This document shows positions 1 to 12,949 of a stretch of 64,000 bases of DNA, piece after piece (the first letter of the stretch is position 1; the number at the start of each line of letters is the position of its first letter). This stretch comes from Brugia malayi (Eukaryota > Nematoda > Chromadorea > Rhabditida > Onchocercidae). The notes beneath the pieces are model-generated. The model was given only the letters and a program-made list of their open reading frames with translations. It had not been told where the DNA came from and did not search any database. Position numbers and translations under genes: made by a program. Location of the stretch: NCBI RefSeq assembly GCF_000002995.4, contig NW_025062479.1:18844721-18908720 (forward strand), read 5' to 3'.

Positions 1-2287
1 AGTTAGATAAATTCTGTATCTGTATATATTTGTGTCATCATGCCAAAGACAAACCTCTTACATTAATAGACCAGTCCATTGGTTCCATTCAAATTTTATC
101 TCTTACTACTTTTTTTTTATGAAGCTTTCTTCTTTTGTTATTTTCACATTCTTACCAAATTCTTCACTCCATTTATTTATTTCTAATCAGTTGAATTCAC
201 ATACCTCCACTGTTGTTATAACATTGCTTTGATTAAAAATTTAATGAATACATTACTTAAATAGAACAATAAAAACTTAATCATGCTAATTTGAAAATAT
301 TTTCTTTCAAATCCATGGATCTACCAAGCGATTCTAATTCTAATTGATTTTAAAAATTTACTGCAACTCATCTGATAAATATGAATTGCATTAGTAGCTT
401 TTTATGGCACAACTGAAATAATTTTATAATGGTGTCATAACGAAATCTGGTTAAAGCAATAAAAAAAGTAATAATAAGTCGTTCTCATTTTACAATGATG
501 ACACTAATTTGCATTATTTGGAATTTGTAAAGACTTCCCATAGAAACAAAATCCGCCTTTATTTATTCTTCTGTTTTCAAACCACACAAAAAAGACTTCA
601 TAAAGTTATTCGAAACAAAAAACTTTTATTATCGATGTTTACACTTATCTAGGTTCTTTCCTTCACTAAAAATATTATAAAATGACCCATTCATGAAAAC
701 ATACAGTCAAATGAATTTAAACACACTGAATGATTATGAGGAAAATTGTGCTGATATCGCCATTTTTGCTTTTGATTTTTTTTTTCTTTCATTTATAGCT
801 CCAAAGAAAATAGCCAAATGATTAAACGATAAAGAAAATGATATTTAATACGTTTATTAAAATCATCAATTGTTACTGAATCAATGAAATGGAAAAAACA
901 AGAAGCTAGAAGCATTCATCAAATATGCAGGAACAAAACAGCAATAAGTGACTAAACCATTATTTTTTTTTTCGAATTTCGAAAAGATAAATTTGCATTT
1001 TGTACAGGTAACATATTCAGTGCTGCATAATTACTGATGAGCTTTGAACAACTCATAACAAAAATTTTCTGAAATTAAAATATGATGCCCTTCATAGATT
1101 CTGGTGGCAAATGTGTTCGTTTTCATTGAATGTTATATTAATATTGAAGATTATATAATATATTCATACGTGGTTGGATACTGAAATTAAAACTGTATTG
1201 CAACAAATCTGCAAAAGGTTTTCTTACGGATAATTTTTCGATGAGTTTTGCATGTTATTACTACCATTCGTCGATTTCCTCAAAATACAATCAAAATGTC
1301 CCAGAATGTTTCCTTCACTTGAAAATCTAATTTCAGTATCCAGCTAAGGAATAAGTAAAGATTTTGAACCATTTTTTTTCACACAGTTTGCGCCTCCTGC
1401 ATCTAATGCTTTGTACAACTTGTTTGTATCGCAGTATAATGCCCAACTGACTAAATTTTATTATAATAGACCGCTCTTAGCAGCAGCTACAAGAAAAATC
1501 TTTAAAAGCTGTAAAAAATTGCTTCGCTCCTACAATCAGTGCTGCAAATTCTTGTAGTAACAACAACTAAGAAAGATTGTATGTTCTCTCTTAAACTAAA
1601 TCTTCAATTATATGAACATCGATGGAGTGTAAGTTAATAACGGAAAGGTGGAAAATTAGTGCTTGAAGGTATAATAAAGGCACCTTTTAAAAATCATTAT
1701 TTGGCTGATAGCGAATAGAATAAGACTTGAGCTTGAAGCTTCCAAATTTAATTAGACTCTGGTAATTTGATTATCATTTTGTGGACTTGGAACAATTTAT
1801 TAGATGCTAATGACCCAAAAAAAAAGAAAATTAATTTTGCAAAAAAGTTCAGGAACAAATTCCAAGGCAGTTTATTAAAGGAAGAGAAGAAAAACCAAGT
1901 TTTCATAACTGGTATTACTAATTCGATTTTCGCAAGTTCAAAATGTTTCTTGTCCAAAAAATTTGTTAACATATTAAGTAAAAGCTATCTTTACTGCATG
2001 ATCAAAAAGGCAACAAAATAAGTCTTTTTTTCTTTTTTTTTTTTTTTTTTTTTTTTTTTGAATAGAGACTTCTGCGGTAGAATAATGTGTTGAAATACCT
2101 CTTTTACAGTAAAAATTCAGTCTCTATCCATTACTGAGTCAACTGAATGTTAAATTATCATTTTGCTCACATAACGGTGACATGAATAACACTTTAAAGT
2201 AAGAAAAAAATTGCTGGTTTGTTTCCTACTTTAAAATAATTGAAAATCCATGATGTTTAAAAAAAAAAAAAAAAACATTTAAAAAAC
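1..2287. other. gene-poor flank downstream of nlf-1
   Basis: AT-rich sequence with many stops in all frames and several poly-T/poly-A runs (2031-2059, 2261-2275). An 84-codon open frame at 1767-2021 (+) is lysine-rich and low in complexity, has no recognisable motif and no convincing splice context, so I do not call it. The part nearest 2287 presumably holds the nlf-1 3' UTR. Confidence 0.6.
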
Positions 2288-5200
2288 CTATAGTAATGGC
2301 GGCCTTCTGAGCAATAACAAAGAAGAAAACAAGGTATGCAAGGTATAAATGAAAATTCCTGAACAAATGCTCCACTTCGTCCCTCTCCAGTCGACACCAG
2401 AACTAATAATGGTAGTAGGTGTGCTGGAACCGATAGTAACAGGAGCAGTAGTAGGAGTAAAATTATTAGTAGCAACAGTAGCTACAGTTTTTGCATTAAA
2501 CTGTGAACGTCGTGCTCGATGTTTCGTCCACCACTCGGAAACATATCCAACAGGATCAGTGAAGGTTTCCTGAATGGCACTATCTTGTCGGTGAGGTACA
2601 GCTCCAGTTGAATCTGGCGATCGCATAAAATTAGCAATACCAATTACGTAACTTGACAAGGAAACATCATCCAACTTGAAATTAGGCAAATTTTCTCCTA
2701 CCGCTGAAGCACTGGTAGTTGAACTTCGACGCGTTACACGGTGTCCTTCTATTTCGTCCTTCAAACTGCCACAGAAATAATGCCTGACCATACAATGCTG
2801 ATGAGATGGGAAAAAATCCTCTTCCTGCAAAATGAAAAATTCTGTAATGCATAAAAGTATTTCCATACAAATGTGCAGTATTAATAACAGTATAGTAAGT
2901 TTCAGCAAAATTTCACAACTTTCGAGTAATTCCATTAAAGACTAATAATTTTTTGACAAAGCTTACTATAAATGCTATAAACTTGCATTTTTTTTAACTC
3001 AAAAATAATGCTATCACTGCATTGGTCGTGCAAACGAAATATCGACCTTACAATTGATTTTCAATCCGCAGAGATTCTAACTTCTAATAACTAGAGATTT
3101 TTATAATTGACAGTCTAGGGATTGATTGAAAACAAATTGAATCTACAGGATGGTTAACCTCATCACTGGTCATAAGGATAGTGTTCGAATAGCTATTAGG
3201 CCGATTTTGCTGAGCAGTTCGAGTGACATCGACTAGATTGTAAAATTCTTCTAGATCACAGGGATGAAGACATGCGCACTTGGATGCTACCACTGATTTC
3301 TTCTTTGAAAATGAACTTGTAAGAGTTGTCGACTTCACTAGATCAGGATCTCGAGGAACACCAACTGATGGTATGTGTAGATCTGTGAACGTCATTCTTG
3401 TTATACTATACCTATTGTACTATTTAAAGTAGAGGAAAAAAAAAAACATATTTCCATTTATTGCTTAGGAATTCAGAAGGAATGTAATATACTGAGAGTT
3501 TAGCACTAATAAATTTGATTGTTAAAGTACAACCTCTACACTGGAAACTTGGATGACCCGCGTAATCAACCACTTTACTGGTAGCAAGATGAGGACAAGC
3601 TAATTGAACATAGTAGCACCAATTTATACATGGCGGAACGGACCACAAATTCAATAAATTTACCACTAACCATTTCCTGTACCAAATCTGAAACAAAAAT
3701 GAAATATGAAAGTAACAGATGAATCTTTTTCTCAAACTTTTAATAATTAAGCTTGATTAGTAGTTACTCTTATTTTTTGAACACAAGTAATGCAACTAAA
3801 GTTCGGAGAAATTCATGACAACTGCTGTGTTTTGAAGTCGAACAAGTAAGATACCAAAGGAAATACATGGCGAAAATGTGGACTGATAATTTCAAGGCTT
3901 ATTATGATTTTTTCTTAACATGAACACCAAAGCTGCTCATTAATTAGTAATAATTTTCTAGAATTATTGTAATGTTTCAGTTTGTTTATGCTGTTCAGTA
4001 GATCGTAAGCTGCCATTCTCCTGATTTCACCCTCATTATACTGAAGTCAATAAATTTGATGGAACAGCACTGTTCTCTTCCCCAGTGTTCCCAGTCCTCT
4101 CTTGAATTCAGTGTTTAGAAAAAAGTTAAAACTTAGGGCTTGAATTCATATAGCAACAGAACAGAACGAGAAGATGAATGAAAGAAAATTTCGAAAACTT
4201 TTTTAGCAACTTAGCATAAATAGAAAACAAAATATGGGAAATACAAAAAATAAAATTAAGGGTGAAAAAAGTGAAACACACACTGTTATTCCTTTTATAA
4301 GTACGCGTATTAAATTCCAAGGAATAACAAATGAATTCGTATCATTAGAAAGAATTTTGTGGGTAAAAAAGGATATGGGAAATTCCCACCAAACCCAGCA
4401 TCTTTGCTCAAACGTGTAAGATTGCAGAAATGTTTTTGGATTGCACAAGAATGTGGTTTCTCACATTCGGAGGGACTAGAGGTGACAACGCATCTCTTTG
4501 TCCCTTCCTCGAGAATTCTGAATGCGCAATGAAATTATAATATAGATATATGTATTCAGATTAAGTGGACAACTTGATATAAAAGTTTTGAAGGAAATGC
4601 AGATTTTGTGAGAATTACTACGACTAGTTACCGATCAATTTTCATTTTTGTTTACAGCTTTTTTCATGGAGTATACGATGAGCACAGAGGTCTTTGAATT
4701 TAGCAAGATACAGTGTTCGCAAAATGTTTGTCAAATAGTGAATTATGGTTCCACCGCTCTTTATTTAAACCGGCAAATCATTATTTATATGAGAATTCTC
4801 TCTCGTATGATTTAGTGGAATGAAAAAATCATTAAATGGCAGTTTATTCTCAAAAAAATGATAAAACATTAACCTTGCAATCAGTACAGGAGCCATTGGG
4901 TGAAAAAGGCCTTGTTGCGCTAGCAGTATCTACAGCCAACATACAATCAAATCGGTGTAACGTAAGGTTAAAGTTTTCGTACGCTTTATCCACTTTCTTT
5001 AAACCTCGATCAATCTGAAGAAAAAACGAAATGGACAAAGGCATAATGTATCAACTTCTCCCTTTCTTTTCTTCTTTGTTTTTCCAAAACTTTCCAAGTA
5101 ATTTTTGATGATTAAAACGAAAAACGATGCAAAACCCTCACTTCCCTACAAAACGGGAAAGAAAGGACCAAAAGTATATGACTTTTCGGAGTGAATATTG

Positions 5201-6597
5201 ATTAGCAGAAGTTATTTCTACACTGAAAACACTAGTTGATCAATTTGACTGAATTCCGAATTTTAGTCATCAGAACAAAAACACGGTAGAAATTTATTTT
5301 TTGTAAAAATTTTAGGACATTTGCATCAAACATTAATTAAAATAATGCAAATAAAATAATTTCGGACAAGTTTCTATAAATTTCCAAAACTTCCATACGA
5401 AGTTTTAGAGCACGAAAAAAATTACTAAACCTTTTGAAAGCAAGAAAGGCACTGTTGGGCACCTGCTGGAGCTAAAATACAATCCTGTCCTTCTACATTT
5501 GCACGAAGAAATTTTGCTCGCATTCGTAGATCCGCTTCATCATTGACATATCCCGGCGTAAGCCGGAATAACTGCGCCGCTTTGATGTTATTTTCCTCTA
5601 AACAATCGCGATTGAAGATGGAAATTTTACGAAGAAACTGATACCGTGCCCATGGTGCTAGCTTGCACAAATCAAGAGGTGCCATTGAAGACCAAATGTA
5701 ACAAACAGAATCTAGTGACAATCCTAGTCGTACAGAAGTGGAGCGAGAATGCCTCAGGAATGGATTCAGGCGGGTAGATATTAAATTATCAGTAGTGGTG
5801 GCACTGGTGCTTATGGATGCTGTATACTTCAATGATTGCTGCAGGAGATCTGGAATATCATTTTCTGTATGCTTCATGTCATTTAGAAATGATTCACTGA
5901 TGGCTGCACGCACACACAATCCCGTTGCTGCAAAACAAGCTAACAACGAAAATGCATGCCAATAAATAAACAGTTTTAAATTTGCATATAAAATGCAGCG
6001 GCTTCGTTGCTGATAACGATAATGATGAATGGTGGGATTTTGGGAGCGAATGGATGATGATAATGAAGATGAGGCAGTGTTGTATTGTTGCGTGGAAGTA
6101 CACCTGAGGTCACGATATGACTGGTAAACGATTCTCTCTCTGCTGAAACAACAACTTTCCTCTTCTTCTCTTGCTGATGAGTTATTCCCATGAGATCTCG
6201 AGGTCAATAATAACCTTTCATTGCTTAAAAGTAAATATTTACCCGATTGTGAATAATTATCAAACTCTACTATAGCACTGCTTATTTGTGAATCACTTCC
6301 ACTGTGCAGCTTTTTGATGGTTTGTTGTTGTTCGTGGTACCAATGATACCTTTTGCTCCAATTTACTCGTCTTTGTTCGTTTGAGCAGAAGCGGGTGCTG
6401 TCAGCAGGAGAATCGCTTAGCAATTTCGTCCAGCAGATGCAGGTGTCCTTGTCTGTATTGCATGATGGTACTGCACAAGCAGCACTTGTGACACTTTTTA
6501 CATCAGTTGTTACAATACTCTCAGCATCAACATTAGCAGAAGTTGAAGTAACTTCGATTGCAGTACCTCGTCGCCTCTTTTCTTTGCTGGCATGCAT
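2288..6597 (-). CDS. nlf-1: NLF-1/NALF (FAM155) family NALCN-channel chaperone, 5 exons
   Basis: Homologue of C. elegans NLF-1 and vertebrate NALF1/2 (FAM155), membrane proteins that assist folding and surface delivery of the NALCN/NCA sodium-leak channel in neurons. Exons on the minus strand: 6597-5431, 5014-4874, 3687-3534, 3382-3159, 2824-2288; all junction phases agree and give about 740 residues. Exon 1 encodes a Ser/Thr-rich N-terminus, a hydrophobic segment at about residues 207-230 (LKLFIYWHAFSLLACFAATG), then the start of the Cys-rich domain ending QQCLSCFQK. Exon 2 (GLKKVDKAYENFNLTLHRFD ... CTDCK) matches the family block CxxCLxxYxxY...KYDxFxLxLH...CPEDCK. Exon 3 continues with WYRKWL and CINWCYYVQLACPHL, matching CKQYCLEVQTRCPF. 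The Cys-rich region closes with CACLHPC in exon 4 and HCMVRHYFCG in exon 5. The C-terminus ends in a hydrophobic stretch. It is longer than the vertebrate proteins (about 460 residues), mostly through the N-terminus and a Thr-rich tail. The upstream end is the first ATG of the open frame; a 5' exon cannot be excluded. Confidence 0.82.
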
Positions 6598-8919
6598 TGT
6601 CGTGGCGCGCTTGCGCGCGCCTATACATATTATCGCATTTAAACAATTAGTGACGTAGCCGCTAAATTTGCGAACGTTGATGCAGCTAAGCTGGCTGATG
6701 TGGATTGTTGAATAAAGACAAGCAACTCCGACAATTGGTTTCGAACGGTTTTAGCAATCGTTATCAGGATATTCCCTTTGCGAAGATTTTCTATTGGGAT
6801 GGTCGGCGTGCAGCGTAGTGCTATGAATTCAATAATTTTGATGCAAATTTGTAAAACTTAAAGTATAAAAATCTAAAACAGTAGTGTTTTGTGAATAAGT
6901 TTTGTAAGTAGGATATTAGAGCGAAGTATTAAGGAATTTATATGAATCAAATAAGAAAATGAAGTGGAAATCCAATAATCAGTTATGTACTGTTGTAAGG
7001 AACTCTGTACGGTCAATCAGCTAGTACATGTGAGTAATAATGTTTCCATCAAAACGATCTATTGTTTATTATCACCTGGAAATAAAGAAACATTAAAATT
7101 TTCGTAATAAAATCGAATATGTACTCGCAATGTATGCGATCCTACTGGTAAGGTAATCATCTATTATGGTAAGAAATACTATAAGATTATTATTAACAAT
7201 AAATATAAAAAAAAAAAAAATAAAGTAATTGTTATAGGTGAATATTTCAAACTGATCACTCCATATTGCAATGAAAAAAAAAAAAAAAAAAAAAAACAGT
7301 ACGGAACTCATATATTTATTTCAAAAAAATTTGTTGTGAGGACCGCTCACATCATCCTCCTCGACTTCATTCTTCTATAATATCTGTTCCGAAATAATAT
7401 CTGAATTTAACAGATTTCAATCATGATGAACAAGACCTTCAAAAATCTCTTACACATTTAAACTAGGATGAATTTAGTTTTGAGTAGAAGTAGAAGAAAT
7501 ATGGTAACCCCTGTAAACACTACATTTTCCATTTTTTAATAAATCTGAGTTGAAAAAAGACAGTTCAGCTCTACCGATCGCAAACAACAGAATGTTCAAC
7601 TATCTGTGCTATATGAACTTACATTGAATTCAGGGATTGTTGTCATTAGTTGCAGAGTTTGACGAACTGTAAGTGCAAGGATTATACGAACTTTTTTATG
7701 TTGTAGCGTAGAAAGTCAATCAATGTCTGATATGTTTTGTGCCGTGGGAAATTTTGAAAAAGTTTTTTAACATTTTTAAGCAATCAAATAATCGATGAAT
7801 GTGAAAACAAAAGCATGGAGCCTAAGCAGATGCAACCAACAACATAGCTATGAAGAAAGTCCATGTAGATACATAGTTTATCCCATTTCTCATCCCAATT
7901 CTCGCATGAAAACAGTTACATACTGGGAGTAGTACGGATAAATAAGTTAATGACTTACTAACTGCTCCCCCAATCGAATTTACTTCTCAAAAGTAGACAG
8001 TTCGGGAATGACTCCTACAACATGAATGAGTGTAAATCTCATTGAAGAATTTCATAGATAACCTTCCTCCTAGCTTCTTCATGCATAATATGCAAGTCGC
8101 ATGCATACAGATGTATAAGGTTTACTGTACTTCCTACTCAAAAAGATTCGTTTTTTTTTGTGTTTTAAAAAAAGTTGAAAAGATAAAACGGGTCCAAAAA
8201 AATCAATGAGTAATCGAAAGGAGGACAGCAACTGGATGCCACTCAGCTCTGATGCATAAGCAGAAGGCTGAGGTAGATTCGGGAGGAAGGGAAGAGGGGA
8301 AGAGTTCACTCCAGGATGATGAATGGCCTAGCGGAGAAATGGTTATTTTCAGTGTAATGCATGCCCAGGACCCATTTCAGCAGCTTTCGAAATGTCACTA
8401 AATGTGCGGCTGAGCAACTCAAAAAAATACTTTCACTTAATAAAATAAGCAAACTTTTGCATTGGCTTTATACATATAGGCGAATGAGCTTACTTATGAG
8501 GTGCCTATCCTATGCCTTATTTATTTATCACAGCACATTCAACATTCTAATCAATATTCCACATTTCCAACATTAAAAGGATTCAGTGTAGTCAATCAAT
8601 ATGAACAAGATAAGGATGGGATTCGATATTGCTTTAAGTCATACTTTATATCAGAAGATTACATTATACGAATAAAAACAGCGTCTACAACACTGTCATC
8701 ATATCACACGTCACGTAATAGCAATTCCCAACCATTCCTCACATTTTGCATATTCTGGTGGATTCTAAGTGGTGACTAAATATTCATTCGTCCAAACACT
8801 TAAATTCTTTATATCAAACAGCTCTCTGAATGACAACTTTGAATGCTGAAATGAAACAAAATCCCCACTGTCGTCCAAAATGCCTCTCTGTATGTATGTG
8901 TATGTGTGTGCAAGCACAT

Positions 8920-8941
8920 TCTGTTCCTGAACTGGAACAGA
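8920..8941. repeat. perfect 8-bp inverted repeat with 6-bp loop
   Basis: TCTGTTCC and GGAACAGA flank TGAACT. The symmetry is perfect over both 8-bp arms. It resembles the layout of dimeric transcription-factor sites, but nothing else identifies a factor. Confidence 0.5.
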
Positions 8942-9178
8942 GGGCAGATTATTCTTTCTTGCATGGCTGTCAGTAGCACTTCAGGCAAACTAGCAGTTCA
9001 ATTCATTTTATTCCTCAGACTTATTCATCCTCTCTAATTTTTTGCAGTAGTGTGATGGGTCGTCACACAGTGCAACGTTCTCCTTTCACTTTTTCATCAC
9101 GCAAAACGTACTTTTCTCTTTCTAGTTTCCGGAATTTCTAATTTTCGAGCCAACGATAAAGCGAACAATTTGATAACA

Positions 9179-9210
9179 CTCTCTCTTTTCTCTCTCTCTC
9201 TCTTTTTTCC
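9179..9210. repeat. CT-rich simple repeat
   Basis: Runs of (CT)n interrupted by short T tracts, lying in an otherwise gene-free stretch. Confidence 0.8.
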
Positions 9211-12200
9211 AAAGGACTTAATGTTGTGATAATACGCAGTGCAATGTATTTAAAAGGAATAATATAACAATGCAATCTTCAGTAAAGTTTAAGAAAATCT
9301 GAAGATCTATTCGTGTTCGACAAATCTCAAGAATAAAAATATTCAGAAAAATTAAACTTGCTGTCAAGTCTTCAGATATCTCTACCCGTGCAGATGTCTA
9401 TATATTTTTTAATAAGAATAGTTCTATCTACGATCAATATGCGCAACGAATAGATTAAAGCTAATTTCCGATATATGAAATAACAGGTGTTAACTGAATA
9501 TTCAAAACAGATAAATATCATAAAATAATGGCATTCAGGAAATTTGGTCTACAGATTCACTATTCCTCCCTTGCTTTAGTTTATTTTTCCAAACTAATTT
9601 GCTTTACTAAAATTAGGAAGCTGTCAAATAGCTCCAACATTTTGCCAAAAATGTCTTAAATTACAGCTCGACTTTATAAAAGCATTAATATTCGTCTTCA
9701 CTTTCTTCTTATCACATCCATATCTAAGTTTAATCAGTCTTACATGTATCATATCTTCAGTAGTGAGTTAACGCAAGAAAAATAAGTATCCAATACTTTT
9801 ATGTGATCAGTGCTCTTTATAATTTCGCAAGAATTTTCGAAACCAACTTCTTTACTAAGTTGAATTAAGAATACTTAATGAGCAGTGGTGAAAAGTAAAA
9901 AAGAAAAAGGAATATAGGACAGTTAAAATTATAGGGAAAGAATTTGGTCTCAAATACCTAAACAAATGGCTTTAAAAAGACATTAACGTCTTTGTTCATG
10001 GAAACAAAATTTTTGAGACTATTTTCAGACTAACTTTACTCATCTTAGATTCAGCTTGTCAAGTTTAGTTTGAAAAGACTCTTGAAGTCCTAAAATTTTC
10101 TTCCATAGCCAGACTATTGGCATAGCCTTAGGAGCCTTCAATATTGGAACTGTGTAAGCAAAAGAAGCAATTTGCGTTGGTAAAGTGGATGAGCGAAAAA
10201 GGGGATAAACGGGATGCATTTTGTGGACAAAGGATCCCTAGGGTATTCACAAACTTTTATCCAGCCAAATAAATCATAGGTTTGCTGTCCTACACTGAAC
10301 TGGCCTAACCTGATACAATCTGTCTATTCTGGTTCAAGCAACCCTGGGTTTTACTCCATGCATCCTACTTTGTTTTGCATAACAAAAAAATATGAAATGA
10401 TTCCATTTATTATGCACTAAGAAAAAATCTCCGTTCAAATTTCTCTGATATAACGAGTTTTCCTATTCGATGATCCAAATGGCCAAGAAATTATAACTTG
10501 AATGAAATCATTCATCCTAAAGGGCATTACCAGCAGTTGTTAAAATCGAATTTGAAGAATCTTGAAGGTTCCGCTTAAGAACGACAGACTAATGTCAACC
10601 TAACCATTAAGTCGCCATTATAAAATGGCGCTACGGGCACCAATTGAGGTCATGTTAAAATTTAGCTTACCATGTTAAGACATTTGGACATAGAACCAAT
10701 AGTCAAAGAAATATAAACTATACTAGACATAATTTTAGAATTATATTGACTAGACAAATAAAAATATCTGAACAGAGCGCAGAAGAAGGTAACAGTTGGG
10801 GTGTAGTCAACTGGTTAACATCGCACTTGCATCATTATTAAATTACCGCTTTCCCATCTAATGCTGATTTTCTTGTCACAAAAAGATCTTACAAAGCTAA
10901 CATAATGTCGAAAAATGTAAACTGCCATATTTGACTAATTGTTCGGTTCATTCAATGTGGCCAATTCATACTGCTAAAAAATAATATGAAGGATATAACG
11001 AAGCTTTGGAGGGAAGCTCAACAGAACAAGCGCTAATCCTTCCTTGTTCTTTCATTTCATTAGATTGTTGAACTATAGGTGGTCTTAATAGGCCAATAAC
11101 TCTCAGTGACATTCCTAATTTATTGAGATTCTAGGTCTAGTTGATTTCAGGGAAGAACAAGTGAGAGAAAATAAAATTAAAGATGTCTCAGCTTATTATT
11201 TAATATCATTATTCCGCTTAATTAATGAATAATAGGGCCAAAAAAAAGCCTGAGAATGGATTTGCTGATTGAATGCCATTTATTTGATAAATCACGAATT
11301 ATTTAATTTTAAATGATTATGAATGGCACTTACTTACCAAATGATACTGTAAAACAGTATGTTTTCTGTTAACTGCAAGAGTTTTCCGACCAAATTGCAT
11401 CAATAATGATTAAATGAATCCTGGTCTCTTCATACAGAATAAATTTTAGAGCGTTGGAAAATTTAATGGGTAGCTTTTTTTGCTGCGATTTGCAAATTAA
11501 CAAGTGCTGTCAATGATTTAAAATGCATTCCTTTGTTCAGTAATGAATGAACAAAGCAGTTAAAACCTTTTGTGGATAATTATGAACTGCCTAACAGCGA
11601 AATGCACAAATTGAATCTCCTTTTCGATTAACAGCACACTTCATTGATAAAAAATGAGACTGACTCACTTTAGAAAGGAATAATATCTTCATCTAGAAAT
11701 TGCGATCACTATTTCCTTTTAACTAATTAAAACTTCGGTCAGTGCCTTCAGTTAGTTTAATTTTTTGCATTCTCAAAATTCAGTGAAATCATTTCCTTAT
11801 AGCAATGAAATATGGAGGAATGGATTGCGCATATGATATGTGAAGAAGACGGGTAGTTAGTGAATTGAGAATACTTGGAGGATAATTGCGAGAGAAGCAT
11901 TCATTAACGGAGAGAAGTGATTCATCATGTACAACAGATTGACTAAAGGCCAATGATGGTCGATGAGAAAGAATTGCTTGTTGTCATCTTTAAGATAAGC
12001 TTCGAGTTGTGTCTTCTCTCTTTGTCTTTTTCTCCCATTCAAAAACGGAAAATAAGTGGATGCAATAACAGCAGCAGCACGCCTGACACCAATAGTTTGA
12101 AACGGACGATGTTTTGAGTAGAAACACATTGACATATGGATGTGTTTAGAAAAAAGGCGAAGACAACAGTATGAAACGGACACTTGCAAAGTTCTCTTTT

Positions 12201-12898
12201 TTAAACCTACACATGCACTGATCCTCAGAGTTGAGACATTTCGTGTACAGTATTACCCTTCTTATGAACACTGTATATCGTTTCATGCTTATAAGAATAG
12301 CACAAAGTACTGTATTAGCATTATTTAAATCGAATCCTACGAATTCCTTCGTTAACAGTATATGGTAAATAAGAAGCGATTTGAAAGGGATGTTCATTTC
12401 ATAACTGCCATTCTACTCCTTGAAGGAAAATAACTGTGATATAAATGAAAAAGTGCAAAGTCCTGTGAATGTAACAGAAAAGTGAGGAATGATAGGAAGT
12501 GATGAGCCATCAGAAAAAAACACAAAACATTCATTTAAAAAAATATAAAGTTTTCATATTATTAGTATGCTCAATACTTTTTCGCATTGCTCTCATAAAA
12601 ATATCAATTGCAATTAATGTTCTCGTAACGATGATAATCATATGATTTTAGCTGGTTGATTCCTCATCAAATTTCTTATACTCTCAATTAAAGTGAACAA
12701 ATAAAAATATGACATGGCGTTATATAAGTCACTTTCCTAATGAGTTTATATGAAGGCAGGGAAATTTTGAAGGTAAAATAGTACTGATTGCACGGTTAAG
12801 GAGAGGAGAAAGTGGTCAAAGGCTTCTAGAAAGGAAAAGAATATATTCGGAGATGTAGTTCAGGCCAGGAAGCGTCGAAATGTTTGAAAGTGTATATC

Positions 12899-12949
12899 TA
12901 TATGTGTGTGTGTGTGTGTATGTATGTGTATGTGTATGTATGTATGTAA
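12899..12949. repeat. (TG)n/(TATG)n microsatellite
   Basis: Alternating TG dinucleotides pass into TATG repeats over about 50 bp. A short (TA)n tract lies separately at about 13506-13523. Confidence 0.85.

Noticed and set aside
1767..2021. 84-codon Lys/Phe-rich open frame
   Set aside because: Low-complexity composition, an antisense frame of similar length, and no homology that I recognise.
5738..6658. Plus-strand and alternative-frame ORFs within nlf-1 exon 1
   Set aside because: They are shadows of the minus-strand coding exon, which has the conserved FAM155 motifs.
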